From an uncultured Pseudomonadota bacterium (lineage in GTDB: Bacteria > Myxococcota_A > UBA796 > SXON01): a stretch of 64,000 nucleotides of DNA. The stretch is taken from the NCBI GenBank assembly GCA_903885375.1, contig CAISIK010000083.1:49035-113034 (forward strand), written 5' to 3'. The position numbers and the translations under genes were made by a program. Within the stretch, counting starts at the first letter, position 1; the number at the start of each line of letters is the position of its first letter. Under the pieces are notes generated by a model, which did not search any database, had not been told where the DNA came from, and was given only the letters and a program-made list of their open reading frames with translations. Below, piece by piece: positions 9,489-17,986 of the stretch.

Positions 9489-10372
9489 GGGTTTCGACCC
9501 TCCCTGGCCTCGGCCATCCTTCGACGAACGGCCATCGCCAGCAGGATCGCCGGCGTGCCGCTGAGCAAGGATACCAGCGCCGCGACCGCCGCGCCCGCGA
9601 GCAGCACCAAACACGCCCAGAGCGCCGCCGCCGCCGCCGCGATCCGCAGCCCGTGGGCGCGCAGCTCGGCCGGCGCCAACCAGGCCTCGGCGAGCGCGCC
9701 GAGCGCTTCGTCGCTCGTGAGGCCCGCGCGCCAGCGCTCGAGGTCGACGGGCGCGAGCAGCACCCGCGCGCCCACCACCGTGAGCTGCGCGGCGGCGATC
9801 GCCACGAGGAGGACCAGCGGCGTGCCGGCCTCCTCCGCATCGAGCAGGAGGATTCCGGCCGCCACGAGCGCGCCGGAGAGGACGAACCACACCTGGAAGG
9901 GCTCGTAGGCGAGCCCGAGCGTGAACCTCAGGAGCCCCGGCCTTGCCACACCCGGCACCGGGCCCGCCGCGCGCCGACGCCCACCCGGCGCCTCTTCCTG
10001 GAAGTCCACCGTTTCCGGGTAGAACGGGCAGGCGATCCAGCCCACCTCCCCTTCCGGGACCCAGTGCGCCAGCTCGGCACGCCGGGCCTCCCCCGCGAGC
10101 GGCTTGCCCCGCAGGATCCGCCCGCGCGCCAACAGGCTCCAGGCGCCGCCGGCCCCCTGCGCCGTGACGCTCGCCGTCGTGGTTTCTTCCATTGCCGCGA
10201 CCGCCGCGGCCGTGGGGCGCATCAGCACGTAGGTGCACCCTCGCAAGGGGGCGCACAGCCCCGGGATCGCCGCCTGGCTGCCGAGCGGCCCCACATGGAC
10301 CTGCACGCATTCGCTCGTGGCGAGCCGGTCGAGGACTTCCGGCGGAAGTTGCGGAAGCGAGGGCAGGCTCAT
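9485..10372 (-). CDS. Membrane protein with possible FMN-binding split-barrel N-terminal domain
   Basis: 295 residues from ATG 10372. The first ~120 residues have the spacing of a pyridoxamine-phosphate-oxidase-like split barrel: a helix (LPPEVLDRLATS), strand (CVQVHVG), PLGSQAAIP, a strand with VLMRPTA, then SLLARGRIL; this is a weak resemblance. The C-terminal half has four hydrophobic segments in two pairs (about residues 150-195 and 240-280), so the protein is membrane bound. First gene of its leftward string; its start is only 39 bases from the GTG start of the divergent gene at 10412, so the two promoters must overlap. Confidence 0.65.
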   Translation of the reverse strand: MSLPSLPQLPPEVLDRLATSECVQVHVGPLGSQAAIPGLCAPLRGCTYVLMRPTAAAVAAMEETTTASVTAQGAGGAWSLLARGRILRGKPLAGEARRAELAHWVPEGEVGWIACPFYPETVDFQEEAPGGRRRAAGPVPGVARPGLLRFTLGLAYEPFQVWFVLSGALVAAGILLLDAEEAGTPLVLLVAIAAAQLTVVGARVLLAPVDLERWRAGLTSDEALGALAEAWLAPAELRAHGLRIAAAAAALWACLVLLAGAAVAALVSLLSGTPAILLAMAVRRRMAEAREGRNP

Positions 10373-10411
10373 CCCCGCCGAAACTATCACGGACGCTTCG
10401 GAACCGAATAG

Positions 10412-11629
10412 GTGTCCAATCGGCCATCCATGTTGCTCACCGTCCTCCTTGCCACCTCCCCCGCCCTGGCGGCAGAGGCCGAGCCCTCCCCGCCCATCCT
10501 GCCCGACGCCCGCTTCGCCCTCGCGTTGTACTGCAACCCCCGTTGCGACGACGAGGTGCTCGACAAGCTGGACGATGCGTTGGCCGGGATCCCGTCCGAC
10601 GAGAGCTTTTCCGAACAGGTGGCTTCGCCAGCGCGGATCATGGGCATCGGCGGCGTGGACTTCGGCGTGCCCGACGCCGATTTCATCGAGACCTTCGGCC
10701 CCGGCATCGAGAACCCGGAGGGGCTTCAGAAGAGCGAGATGGTGGTCCTGGCCTGGTTCGCCAGCCCCCGGGAGGCCTCGCTCACCACCCTCCAGGTGGC
10801 GCATGCCGCCTTCGCCGAGGCGGCCGCCCGGTCCCACGGCTGGGTCGAAGACCTCGACACGCAGCTCCTCTTCGACGCGGCGGGATGGCGCGCGCGCAAT
10901 CCGCGCGGCCCCATCACCGACTGGTTCGTGGTGGAGGAGCTCCCCATGGCGGAGGGCGATCCGAACCTGCGCCTCGTCACCCGCGGGCTCCGTCGTTTCG
11001 GCGACTTCGAGCTCGTGGTGGAAGGTGTGGCCCCTGAAGCGGCCACCGACGTGGGCTGGGTGCTCGACGCCGTGTCCGAGACGCTGCACCCGCTCGCCGA
11101 CGTGGGGCCCGAGGTGCCGGTAGACACGGACGATGCCCGCGGTCTGGCGCGCCTCTCCGTCGCCACCCCCCGCGAGGAGGACCCGCAGGGCCCGCTCCTG
11201 CGCGTGCGCTTTGCCGGCGAGGTGCTCGTCGACGCCGGCCCCGTCATCGCCGCAGCCGCCGATGCGCCGAGCGCCCCGCCCCCGCCTGCCCCGCAGGGGC
11301 CGCCCGCCACCCTCGAGGAGGCCACCGCCCGGGTGCGGAAGGACCTCGTCGACCTCGAAGCGGCCTGGGCCACGGGGCTCCCGCCGGGCGATGTGCTCGC
11401 CGTGAACGTGCCCTTCCGCACGCGTTTCGGGGGCATGGAATACCTCTGGATCGAGGTGGCGCGCTGGCAGGATGGCAGCCTCTCCGGCACGCTCGTGACC
11501 GAACCCACCGAGGTGCCCGGCGTCCGGAAGGGCGACATGCTCAACGTTCGGCAGGCCGACGTGTACGACTACGTGTACCGGCGGGCCGACGGCTCCCGCT
11601 CCGGCTCGCTCACGAAGGCCTTTCGATAG
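10412..11629 (+). CDS. Secreted protein with C-terminal DUF2314 domain
   Basis: 405 residues with an N-terminal signal peptide (MLLTVLLATSPALAAEA). The last ~100 residues match the DUF2314 pattern: FRTRFGGMEYLWIEVARWQDG, a GTLVTEPTEVPGVRKGD loop and DVYDYVYRR at the end. The central part is unassigned and ends in a Pro-rich linker (about residues 285-300). GTG at 10412 gives the longest form; ATG at 10430 gives a cleaner signal peptide and is an equally good start. The 3' end overlaps the convergent methyltransferase gene by 20 bases. Function unknown. Confidence 0.75.
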   Translation: MSNRPSMLLTVLLATSPALAAEAEPSPPILPDARFALALYCNPRCDDEVLDKLDDALAGIPSDESFSEQVASPARIMGIGGVDFGVPDADFIETFGPGIENPEGLQKSEMVVLAWFASPREASLTTLQVAHAAFAEAAARSHGWVEDLDTQLLFDAAGWRARNPRGPITDWFVVEELPMAEGDPNLRLVTRGLRRFGDFELVVEGVAPEAATDVGWVLDAVSETLHPLADVGPEVPVDTDDARGLARLSVATPREEDPQGPLLRVRFAGEVLVDAGPVIAAAADAPSAPPPPAPQGPPATLEEATARVRKDLVDLEAAWATGLPPGDVLAVNVPFRTRFGGMEYLWIEVARWQDGSLSGTLVTEPTEVPGVRKGDMLNVRQADVYDYVYRRADGSRSGSLTKAFR

Positions 11630-12320
11630 GCAGCCCGCGAAACGCGGCGTAGGCAACGGGCACGTCGAAGGTCTCGCCAACGGTTTCCCCCTCGCCTTGC
11701 CGCACCTCCGCGAGGAGAACCGCTCCGCCGGGCAGGCTCGCCAGCCGGGCCACGTAGGCGCTGCGCAGCTTCAGCTCGGCCACGCGCTCGGGCCGCGTGA
11801 CCACGCACACCCGTGGCGCCAGCCGGAGGCCCGCCTCCACGAAGTCCTGCACGGTGCCGTGCAGCATCGTCCGCGCGGCCGCCTTCCGATCGTCAGGGGA
11901 GATCGGGCCGGCGGTAGGCGAGAACCACGGCGGGTTCGCCACGACGACATCGGCCGGGCGCGCCCGGGTGGGCGCCCGCACGTCGCGGACGGTGAAGCGC
12001 ACCGACCCCCGAACCGTGCTCCGCCGCGCGCTCTCCTGGGCCAGCGCCACCCACGCCGGATCACGCTCCCAGCCGCGCACAGCCACCCCGCAACTGGCGA
12101 GCAGCAGGCTCACCACGCCGCTGCCCGAGCCCAGCTCGATGGCGCGCGCCACGGGGAACGCCATCGGGCCGCCCGCGCCCAACGCGAAGCCCGCCAGCGC
12201 GTACACCTCCACCCCCCACCGGTAGCCACGGCGCGGCTGCAGCACACGCAGGCCGGGCGCCGGGGTCTCCTCGGAGAGGTCGCCGAACGTGGGGATCAAC
12301 GACCGATGTCGCTGCGCCAC
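11610..12320 (-). CDS. TrmN6-like tRNA (adenine-N6) methyltransferase
   Basis: S-adenosylmethionine-dependent class I methyltransferase of the TrmN6/RsmC-like N6-adenine group. Evidence: LQPRRGYRWGVEVYAL at the start (the substrate-side LQ...GYR pattern of TrmN6), the SAM loop ELGSGSGVVSLLLA near residues 62-75, and the catalytic NPPW motif near residue 130. At 236 residues it is the usual size. In TrmN6 the target is A37 of tRNA-Val; here the exact substrate is inferred. GTG at 12320 is within purD; a TTG at 12299 would give a 4-base overlap and also fits this genome's style. Confidence 0.75.
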   Translation of the reverse strand: MAQRHRSLIPTFGDLSEETPAPGLRVLQPRRGYRWGVEVYALAGFALGAGGPMAFPVARAIELGSGSGVVSLLLASCGVAVRGWERDPAWVALAQESARRSTVRGSVRFTVRDVRAPTRARPADVVVANPPWFSPTAGPISPDDRKAAARTMLHGTVQDFVEAGLRLAPRVCVVTRPERVAELKLRSAYVARLASLPGGAVLLAEVRQGEGETVGETFDVPVAYAAFRGLPIERPS

Positions 12321-13489
12321 GCCGCGCCCGAGAAGCGCACCTCGGCCACACCCGCGTAGGCCCTCAGCCGGGCGGCTTCCGGCGTGTCGGCCACCCCGGT
12401 GATGCCGAGCACCCGGCCGCCGGTGGCCCAGAGCTCCCCCGCGCGCAGGGTGGTGCCGGCCTGATCGACGAAGAGGTCGCTCTCATCGGCGGGCAGGGCA
12501 TCGATGCGCGCGTTGGCGGCGCCGGCCGGGTAGGACTCGCCCGCCACGACGACACAGCAGGCTGCGCCCGCCCGAAAGCGGGGGTGCCCCTCGGGAAGCG
12601 CGCCGCGGGCGGCGCTCGCGAACCACCGCACCGGATCGTCCTCCCACAGGGCGAGGATGGCCTGGCATTCAGGGTCGCCAAAGCGGACGTTGAACTCGAG
12701 CAGCCGAGGGCCCTCGGGCGTGAGCATGAAGCCGCCGTACAGGACGCCGACAAAGGGCACGCCATCCTGCGCCATGCCCTCCACCGCGCGCTGCAGCACG
12801 TCGTGGCAGACCGCCAGCACCTCCGCCGGCACCTCCACCGGCGCGATCGCGCCCATTCCGCCGGTGTTCGGGCCCTGATCGCCATCGAACCGACGCTTGT
12901 GGTCGCGCGCCGCGGGCAGGGGCACCACGCGCTGGCCATCGCAGAGGCCGAGCACGGACAGCTCGGGGCCCACGAGGCGCTCCTCCACGAGCACCTCCGC
13001 ATCGGGCCGGGCGGCGAACGCCGCGGCGATCGCGCTTTCGGTCTCCTCCGCGCTCTCGCAGACCCACACGCCCTTGCCGGCCGCGAGCCCATCGAGTTTT
13101 ACCACCCAACCCCGGTCGGGCGTGAACGCATCTCCCCGACGGAGCACGTGCGCCGCCGCCGTGGGCAGGCCATACCGCAGCGCGAGGGACTTGGTGAAGA
13201 CCTTGCTCGACTCGAGCCGGGCGGCGGCGGCGCTCGGTCCGAAGGCCAGGATTCCCGCGGCCGTGAGCGCATCCACCACGCCCTCGGCGAGGGGCCCCTC
13301 CGGCCCCACCACCACCAGCTCCGCACCGCAACGCTCGGCCGCGACCACCACCGACTCGGCGGGGACCACCCGCCCGAACCGCCGGAACGACGGGTTGTCG
13401 TGCGTGAAGCTCAGAACGTGGCCATGCCGCGCCATGGCTCGCGCCAGCGCCGCTTCCCGACCCCCTCCACCCACGAGAAGTACCCGCAT
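12296..13489 (-). CDS. purD: Phosphoribosylamine-glycine ligase (GAR synthetase) PurD
   Basis: Purine biosynthesis enzyme joining glycine to phosphoribosylamine with ATP. The 397-residue sequence shows the family order: RVLLVGGGGREAALA at the N-terminus, SSKVFTKSLALRYGLPTA, the ATP-grasp core (VVKLDGLAAGKGVWVC), FDGDQGPNTGGMGA, VLYGGFMLTPEGPRLLEFNVRFGDPE and the C-terminal domain. Slightly shorter than the usual ~420. ATG at 13489 overlaps the stop of the TPR gene (ATGA), and the same leftward string contains purH, so the two purine genes are likely coexpressed. Confidence 0.95.
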   Translation of the reverse strand: MRVLLVGGGGREAALARAMARHGHVLSFTHDNPSFRRFGRVVPAESVVVAAERCGAELVVVGPEGPLAEGVVDALTAAGILAFGPSAAAARLESSKVFTKSLALRYGLPTAAAHVLRRGDAFTPDRGWVVKLDGLAAGKGVWVCESAEETESAIAAAFAARPDAEVLVEERLVGPELSVLGLCDGQRVVPLPAARDHKRRFDGDQGPNTGGMGAIAPVEVPAEVLAVCHDVLQRAVEGMAQDGVPFVGVLYGGFMLTPEGPRLLEFNVRFGDPECQAILALWEDDPVRWFASAARGALPEGHPRFRAGAACCVVVAGESYPAGAANARIDALPADESDLFVDQAGTTLRAGELWATGGRVLGITGVADTPEAARLRAYAGVAEVRFSGAAWRSDIGR

Positions 13490-15798
13490 CACCCGCCCTT
13501 GCGGAGCTCTCTTAGCCGGGCGCGCGACACCAGGTCGAGCGGATCGGCCGCGACGGCCCGGGTCAGGAGCTCGACGGCGCCTGCCCGATCGCCAGCCGCG
13601 AACCGGATCTCGGCCAGCATCGCGGGCCCGAGCGCCGGGTTCACCTTGGACGCCCGCACGAGCTCCGCGAGGTCGGTGGCGCTGCCGAGCTGGCCGGCGA
13701 GCACATGCGCCCGCAGCGCGGCGAGGAGGAAGTCCGATTCCTTGGGCCGGAGTGCCGCCACCTGGTCCCAGTCCTTCATCGCCCTTGGGTAGTCCTTCAG
13801 CCCCTCGTACAGCCGGGCGCGCAGCGCGAGCGCATCGGCGTCGGTGTCGAGGTTGGCGGCCTGCCCCAGCGCGGTGCGGGCGCCCGCCTGATCGCCTGCG
13901 AGCCACGAGCCGGTCGCCCGAACGAACGGCAACGTGGTGGCAAAGCGCCCCTCGTTGCCCAGCGCGTCATCCAGGTGCGCGCGGAGCGTCTTCGCGGGCG
14001 CGCCCGTTTCGAGCGCGACGAGGTCGGTGCGGCGGCGCGCCATCTGGCCATCCACCTCGCGGATCGAGCGCCTCAACGCTTCGATCGCCGCCCCGTGGTT
14101 GTGGCCGATGAGGTGCACCTCCACGAGCCAGATGTGCACGTTGGGATCGGACGGGTCGGCGAGCCGCGCCTTCTCCGCCAGGGGCAGAAGGTCGTTGCCG
14201 GGGAGCTTGGCGTCGTTGAGCAGCGCGAGCTGGGTCTTGTAGACCCGCGCGAGGTCGGGGCCGGTGCGCGCGTTTTCGTCCAGGCTGGACCAGGCCCGGG
14301 CTTCTTCGGCGCGGTCGCCTGCCATGTGTGCGACGAGCGCGCGCACCTGCGAGACGGCCGGGTCGGTCCGGTCGAGCTCCACGAGGCGCTCCACCGCCAC
14401 GCGGGCCTCGGGCAGCGCCGCCGGATTGTCGCGGGCGGCCACCCAGCGGGCCTGTGCCACGAGGAGACGGACCTCCACGCTCCGCGGGTTGCGGGGGGGC
14501 TTCTCCACGTCGAGCGGGGCGAGCAGGGCGAGCGCCTCCGCCGGCTTGCCCGCCTGGACCCGGTCGCGGGCCACCGTGACGGCCAGCTCGGCAGGCGCCT
14601 CGCTCCCGAGCGTGGCCGCGATCCGGACCGCCTCGGTCATGCGCCCGTTCCGCGCTTCGAGCACCCCCCGCGCGCCGGCCACGATCGGGTCGGTGGCGGA
14701 GAGCGCCGCGAGCCGGCTCTCCGCGGAAGGATCATCCGCGGTAGCGGCGATGAGCGCGGCCGTGCGCGGCGGATCGAGGTGCTCGGGCCAGGCAGCCGCG
14801 AGGCCGTCGTACGCGGCGAGCGACTCCGCCTGTCGACCGGGAATGCTGGCGAGGGCGTCGGCCGTCACCAGGCGGCAGACGAGATCGCCGGCCGCGAGGC
14901 ACCCGCGAAGCGAGCTGACGGCCTCGGCGGGATCGTTGTTGTTCAGCGCCAACGCCGCCCGCCCCAGATCACTTGCCACGCCGGCCCCGCCGAGCGCCAC
15001 GGCCTGCTGGCCGGCGAGCAGCGTGAGCCCCGGTTGGTCGCGCGAGAGCGCGGCGAGCACCGCGAGCAGCGCGACCGCGTCGGCATCGGTGGTGGCGCGG
15101 GCCACCGCGCGTCGCGCGATCGCGAACGCCTCTGCCCGGCCGGCGGGACCGCCCTGCGCCCAGGCCTCCATCGCCCGCGCGCCCAGGTACGCGAGAGGCT
15201 CCTCCACCACGCCCTCGGCTGTGCGGATCGACGCGAGCGGATCGGGCGGGGGCTCGCCCGGGGCAAGGACCGGGGCTGGCGGAAGCTCGGGCGTGTCCGC
15301 GGCTGGGGCCAACACCCGGCCGGCCTGATCGGCCCATCCGGGAATCTGGTCCCGGACGCTGAGCACGCCGGCCACCATGCCCCCGGCGAGGGCGAGACCA
15401 GCGGCGCCGCGGAGGATCCGACCGATCGGGAGCGGCGGCCCGCGCCGGGCCACGGGCTGCTTCTTCTTCGGCGGGGGCGCGTGAGCCCGCGCGACGGGCT
15501 GGGGAATCTCTCCGCGAAGGTAGCGGCGCGCGATGGCCGGATGGGCCGCGAGGGGAACGCTGGCGCCCCCCTCCTCCTCGAGCCAGTCCCGACCCTGGAG
15601 CTGCCCGGAGCGGAGCCGTTCGAGCACGGAGGCCTCATCCAGGGAAACCGTGCCCGAGAGGGTGCGGACGACGAGCGCATCCGCGCCGAGCGACTCGCGC
15701 GCACACGACCCGCACACGGGGAGGGCGGCGGATGGCTCGGGGCTCGAGGCCAGCGCTCGACCGCACACCGCGCAAGAAACCGAAGCGGGGATGCTCAC
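13489..15798 (-). CDS. Zinc-ribbon/GYF2-like membrane protein with TPR repeats
   Basis: 769 residues. An N-terminal zinc ribbon has two CxxC pairs (C9/C12 and C29/C32). A segment resembling a GYF_2 domain follows (about residues 45-95; RSGQLQGRDWL), then a basic linker, one membrane helix (about residues 128-147; GLALAGGMVAGVLSV) and a long C-terminal array of TPR-like helices to the end. This layout is common in Myxococcota proteins of unknown function. It is inserted between purH (22 bases upstream) and purD (4-base overlap), so it is cotranscribed with purine genes without an evident purine role. Confidence 0.75.
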   Translation of the reverse strand: MSIPASVSCAVCGRALASSPEPSAALPVCGSCARESLGADALVVRTLSGTVSLDEASVLERLRSGQLQGRDWLEEEGGASVPLAAHPAIARRYLRGEIPQPVARAHAPPPKKKQPVARRGPPLPIGRILRGAAGLALAGGMVAGVLSVRDQIPGWADQAGRVLAPAADTPELPPAPVLAPGEPPPDPLASIRTAEGVVEEPLAYLGARAMEAWAQGGPAGRAEAFAIARRAVARATTDADAVALLAVLAALSRDQPGLTLLAGQQAVALGGAGVASDLGRAALALNNNDPAEAVSSLRGCLAAGDLVCRLVTADALASIPGRQAESLAAYDGLAAAWPEHLDPPRTAALIAATADDPSAESRLAALSATDPIVAGARGVLEARNGRMTEAVRIAATLGSEAPAELAVTVARDRVQAGKPAEALALLAPLDVEKPPRNPRSVEVRLLVAQARWVAARDNPAALPEARVAVERLVELDRTDPAVSQVRALVAHMAGDRAEEARAWSSLDENARTGPDLARVYKTQLALLNDAKLPGNDLLPLAEKARLADPSDPNVHIWLVEVHLIGHNHGAAIEALRRSIREVDGQMARRRTDLVALETGAPAKTLRAHLDDALGNEGRFATTLPFVRATGSWLAGDQAGARTALGQAANLDTDADALALRARLYEGLKDYPRAMKDWDQVAALRPKESDFLLAALRAHVLAGQLGSATDLAELVRASKVNPALGPAMLAEIRFAAGDRAGAVELLTRAVAADPLDLVSRARLRELRKGG

Positions 15799-15820
15799 CT
15801 GCAGAGCTTAGCGCACCCCG

Positions 15821-17359
15821 TCAGTGGCGGAAATGGCGAACGCCCGTCAAGAGCATCGCGGCCCCGGCCTCGCGGGCCGCCGCGAGCACCTCCTCGTCGC
15901 GGATCGAGCCGCCCGGCTGCACCATCGCGCGCACGCCGGCCTCGAGCGCGAGGCGCACGCCATCGGCGAAGGGAAAGAACGCATCGGAGGCCAGCACGCT
16001 TCCCGCCACGGGGCGCGCGGCCTTGGCGATGGCGAGGCGAACGCTGTCGACCCGGCTCATCTGCCCGGCGCCCACCCCGTTGAGCACCCAGCCCCCGGAA
16101 TCAGCGCAGGCCAGGACGATCGCGTTGCTCTTCACGTTGCGACAAACTGCCCACGCGAACTGCAGGGCGGCCACCTCGGCATCGGAGGCTTCGCGCGCGG
16201 CCGAGCTCCAGGCGACGGGCTGGGCCACATCCCAGTCCTGCAGGAGCCAGCCGCCGTGCACCCGGCGCGCATCGCGTCCGGGAGAGGCGCTCTCGGCCCA
16301 GTCGGCCGGCAGCTCCATCACGCGCAGGTTCACGCGGGGGGCGAGCAGCGCGCGGGCCCCCTCGTCGAAGCCGGGCGCCGCGATGACCTCGTAGAACACC
16401 TTGCTGGCGAGGACCACCTCGGCCACCGCGGCGGTGACGGGGCGGTTGAACGCGAGGATGCCGCCGTAGGCGCTCACCGGATCGGCGGAGAGGGCGAGAC
16501 GGTAGGCCGCGGCGAGGCCTTCGGGGTGCACTGCGGCGCCGCAGGGGTTCGCGTGCTTGATGATCGCGACCCCGGGCCCCGCCAGATCGAAGGCGATGCG
16601 CAAGGCCCCCTCGAGATCGCCGAGGTTGTTGAAGCTGAGCTCCTTGCCCTGCAGCTGTACCGCCCGCCCCAGCGCGCGCCCGCGCTCCAAAGGGGTGGTG
16701 TAGAACGCGGCGGACTGGTGGGGGTTCTCGCCGTACCGGAGCGTCTGCGCGCGGCGGATCGGGATGGCCGTCTCGCTCGGGAAGGGCTCGCCCGCGTCGG
16801 CGCCGAACCAGCTCGCGATGATGGCGTCGTAGCAGGCCGTGTGACGGAACGCGCGCGCGGCGAGCCGGCGCCGGAGGGCGGGATCATCGCCACCGAGCGC
16901 CGCGAGCACCTCGGGGTAGTCGGCGGGATCGACCACCACGTGCACGCGGTCGTGGTTCTTGGCGGCAGAGCGCACCATGGAGGGGCCGCCGATGTCGATG
17001 TTCTCGATGACCTCGTGGTCGGGCGCGCCCCGGTTCACGGTGGCCTCGAAGGGGTAGAGGTTCACGGCCACCACGTCGATGAACTGGATGCCGTGCTCGG
17101 CGGCCACCGCGTCGTCCACCCCGCGGCGCCCGAGCAGCCCGCCGTGGATGCGGGGGTGGAGCGTCTTGACCCGACCGTCCATGATCTCGGGCGAGCCGGT
17201 GTGCGTGGAAACGGGCACGTAGGGGATGCCGGCCGCGGCGAGCGCCGCCGCCGTGCCGCCCGTACTGAGCAGGTCGAACCCGGCGTCGACGAGGCCGCGG
17301 GCGAACTCCACGAGCCCCCGCTTGTCGGACACGGACAGGAGGGCGAGACGAGCGGACAT
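15821..17359 (-). CDS. purH: Bifunctional AICAR transformylase/IMP cyclohydrolase PurH
   Basis: Catalyses the last two steps of IMP synthesis. The N-terminal MGS-like IMP cyclohydrolase domain is evident (ALLSVSDKRGLVEFA, LLSTGGTAAAL, GRVKTLHPRIHGG, NIDIGGPSMVRSAAKNH), followed by the transformylase domain with LRYGENPHQSAAFY, IIKHANPCG, and the catalytic C-terminal stretch KSNAIVLACADSGGWVLNG leading into GAGQMSRVDSVRLA. 512 residues, normal length. ATG at 17359. First purine gene of the leftward string that continues to purD. Confidence 0.97.
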   Translation of the reverse strand: MSARLALLSVSDKRGLVEFARGLVDAGFDLLSTGGTAAALAAAGIPYVPVSTHTGSPEIMDGRVKTLHPRIHGGLLGRRGVDDAVAAEHGIQFIDVVAVNLYPFEATVNRGAPDHEVIENIDIGGPSMVRSAAKNHDRVHVVVDPADYPEVLAALGGDDPALRRRLAARAFRHTACYDAIIASWFGADAGEPFPSETAIPIRRAQTLRYGENPHQSAAFYTTPLERGRALGRAVQLQGKELSFNNLGDLEGALRIAFDLAGPGVAIIKHANPCGAAVHPEGLAAAYRLALSADPVSAYGGILAFNRPVTAAVAEVVLASKVFYEVIAAPGFDEGARALLAPRVNLRVMELPADWAESASPGRDARRVHGGWLLQDWDVAQPVAWSSAAREASDAEVAALQFAWAVCRNVKSNAIVLACADSGGWVLNGVGAGQMSRVDSVRLAIAKAARPVAGSVLASDAFFPFADGVRLALEAGVRAMVQPGGSIRDEEVLAAAREAGAAMLLTGVRHFRH

Positions 17360-17445
17360 GGCGACCCCGGGTGGGCGGCGGCTAACCCGCGGCGCCCGCT
17401 CCGGGAACGGATGCGCGCATGCCCGCGCTCAGCCCCGCCGCACGG

Positions 17446-17922
17446 TCACGGCGCATCCGCCTCGTACCCCTTTGCGAGCACCCGATAGGCCACCACCGAC
17501 ACCGTGCCCCGCGCCACCACCGTGCCCACGAGGAGCACCGGTTGGCCGACGAATTGACGCAGCTCGGGAACGGCGTCGGCCTCGATCAGCACATCGCCGC
17601 CGGTGTTGCGGTCGGCCACGAGGAGCCGCGCACCCCACGCCTTCAGCTCGCCCACGAAGCCGCCGGAGCCATCTCCCGCGTCGGTCACGTGCCAGTCGTT
17701 CACCACGAAGCCGGCGGGCGTGGGCATGCCGACCACCACCACCGTGCACCCCGTGAGGTAGCGGACGGCCTCCGAGTCCTCGCCCAGGAGCAGCGCGGTA
17801 CGGCCTCCCTGGTAGGCGCCGAGCCACACCCGATCCGCCACGACATCGACCATGCCGACACGTTCCTGCCTGGCCGCGCACGCGGCAAGGAGGAGCAGGA
17901 GAAGGGATGAGGGTCCGGGCAA
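17446..17922 (-). CDS. Lipoprotein, hypothetical, 158 aa
   Basis: From TTG 17922 the product begins with a clean lipoprotein signal (PGPSSLLLLLLAAC, lipobox LAAC, Cys at residue 15). The mature part is a small beta-rich domain (VVADRVWLGAYQGGRTALLLG, TVVVVGMPTPAGFVVNDWHV, GQPVLLVGTVVARGTVSVVAYRVL) that resembles an OB-like or barrel fold; I cannot name a family. Longer forms open upstream but would put residues before the signal. Divergent from the pseudokinase gene; its start codon overlaps none of the promoter boxes proposed there but lies only 4 bases away. Confidence 0.65.
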   Translation of the reverse strand: MPGPSSLLLLLLAACAARQERVGMVDVVADRVWLGAYQGGRTALLLGEDSEAVRYLTGCTVVVVGMPTPAGFVVNDWHVTDAGDGSGGFVGELKAWGARLLVADRNTGGDVLIEADAVPELRQFVGQPVLLVGTVVARGTVSVVAYRVLAKGYEADAP

Positions 17923-17925
17923 GGC

Positions 17926-17954
17926 TTGACGGGTTAGAGCCCCCAAAGTAGCCT
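17926..17954 (+). promoter_or_regulatory. Sigma70-type promoter candidate for the pseudokinase gene string
   Basis: TTGACG (17926-17931), a 17-base spacer, then TAGCCT (17949-17954), which keeps the T, A and final T of a -10 box. It sits in the 64-base gap before the ATG at 17987 and would give a leader of about 25 bases. Confidence 0.4.
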
Positions 17955-17968
17955 GCCCGCTGGGCAGG
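17952..17968. repeat. Inverted repeat at the predicted transcription start
   Basis: CCTGCCC-GCT-GGGCAGG, perfect 7-base arms with a 3-base loop, overlaps the end of the proposed -10 box and the start of the leader. It could be an operator for a dimeric repressor or a 5' stem in the transcript; the sequence alone does not decide. Confidence 0.4.
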
Positions 17969-17986
17969 ACGCCGTCGGGAGCCGTC

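Noticed and set aside
9485..11680. 731-codon minus-strand frame crossing the divergent 10412 gene
   Set aside because: Only its last 295 codons, from ATG 10372, look like a protein; the rest is a shadow of the DUF2314 gene.
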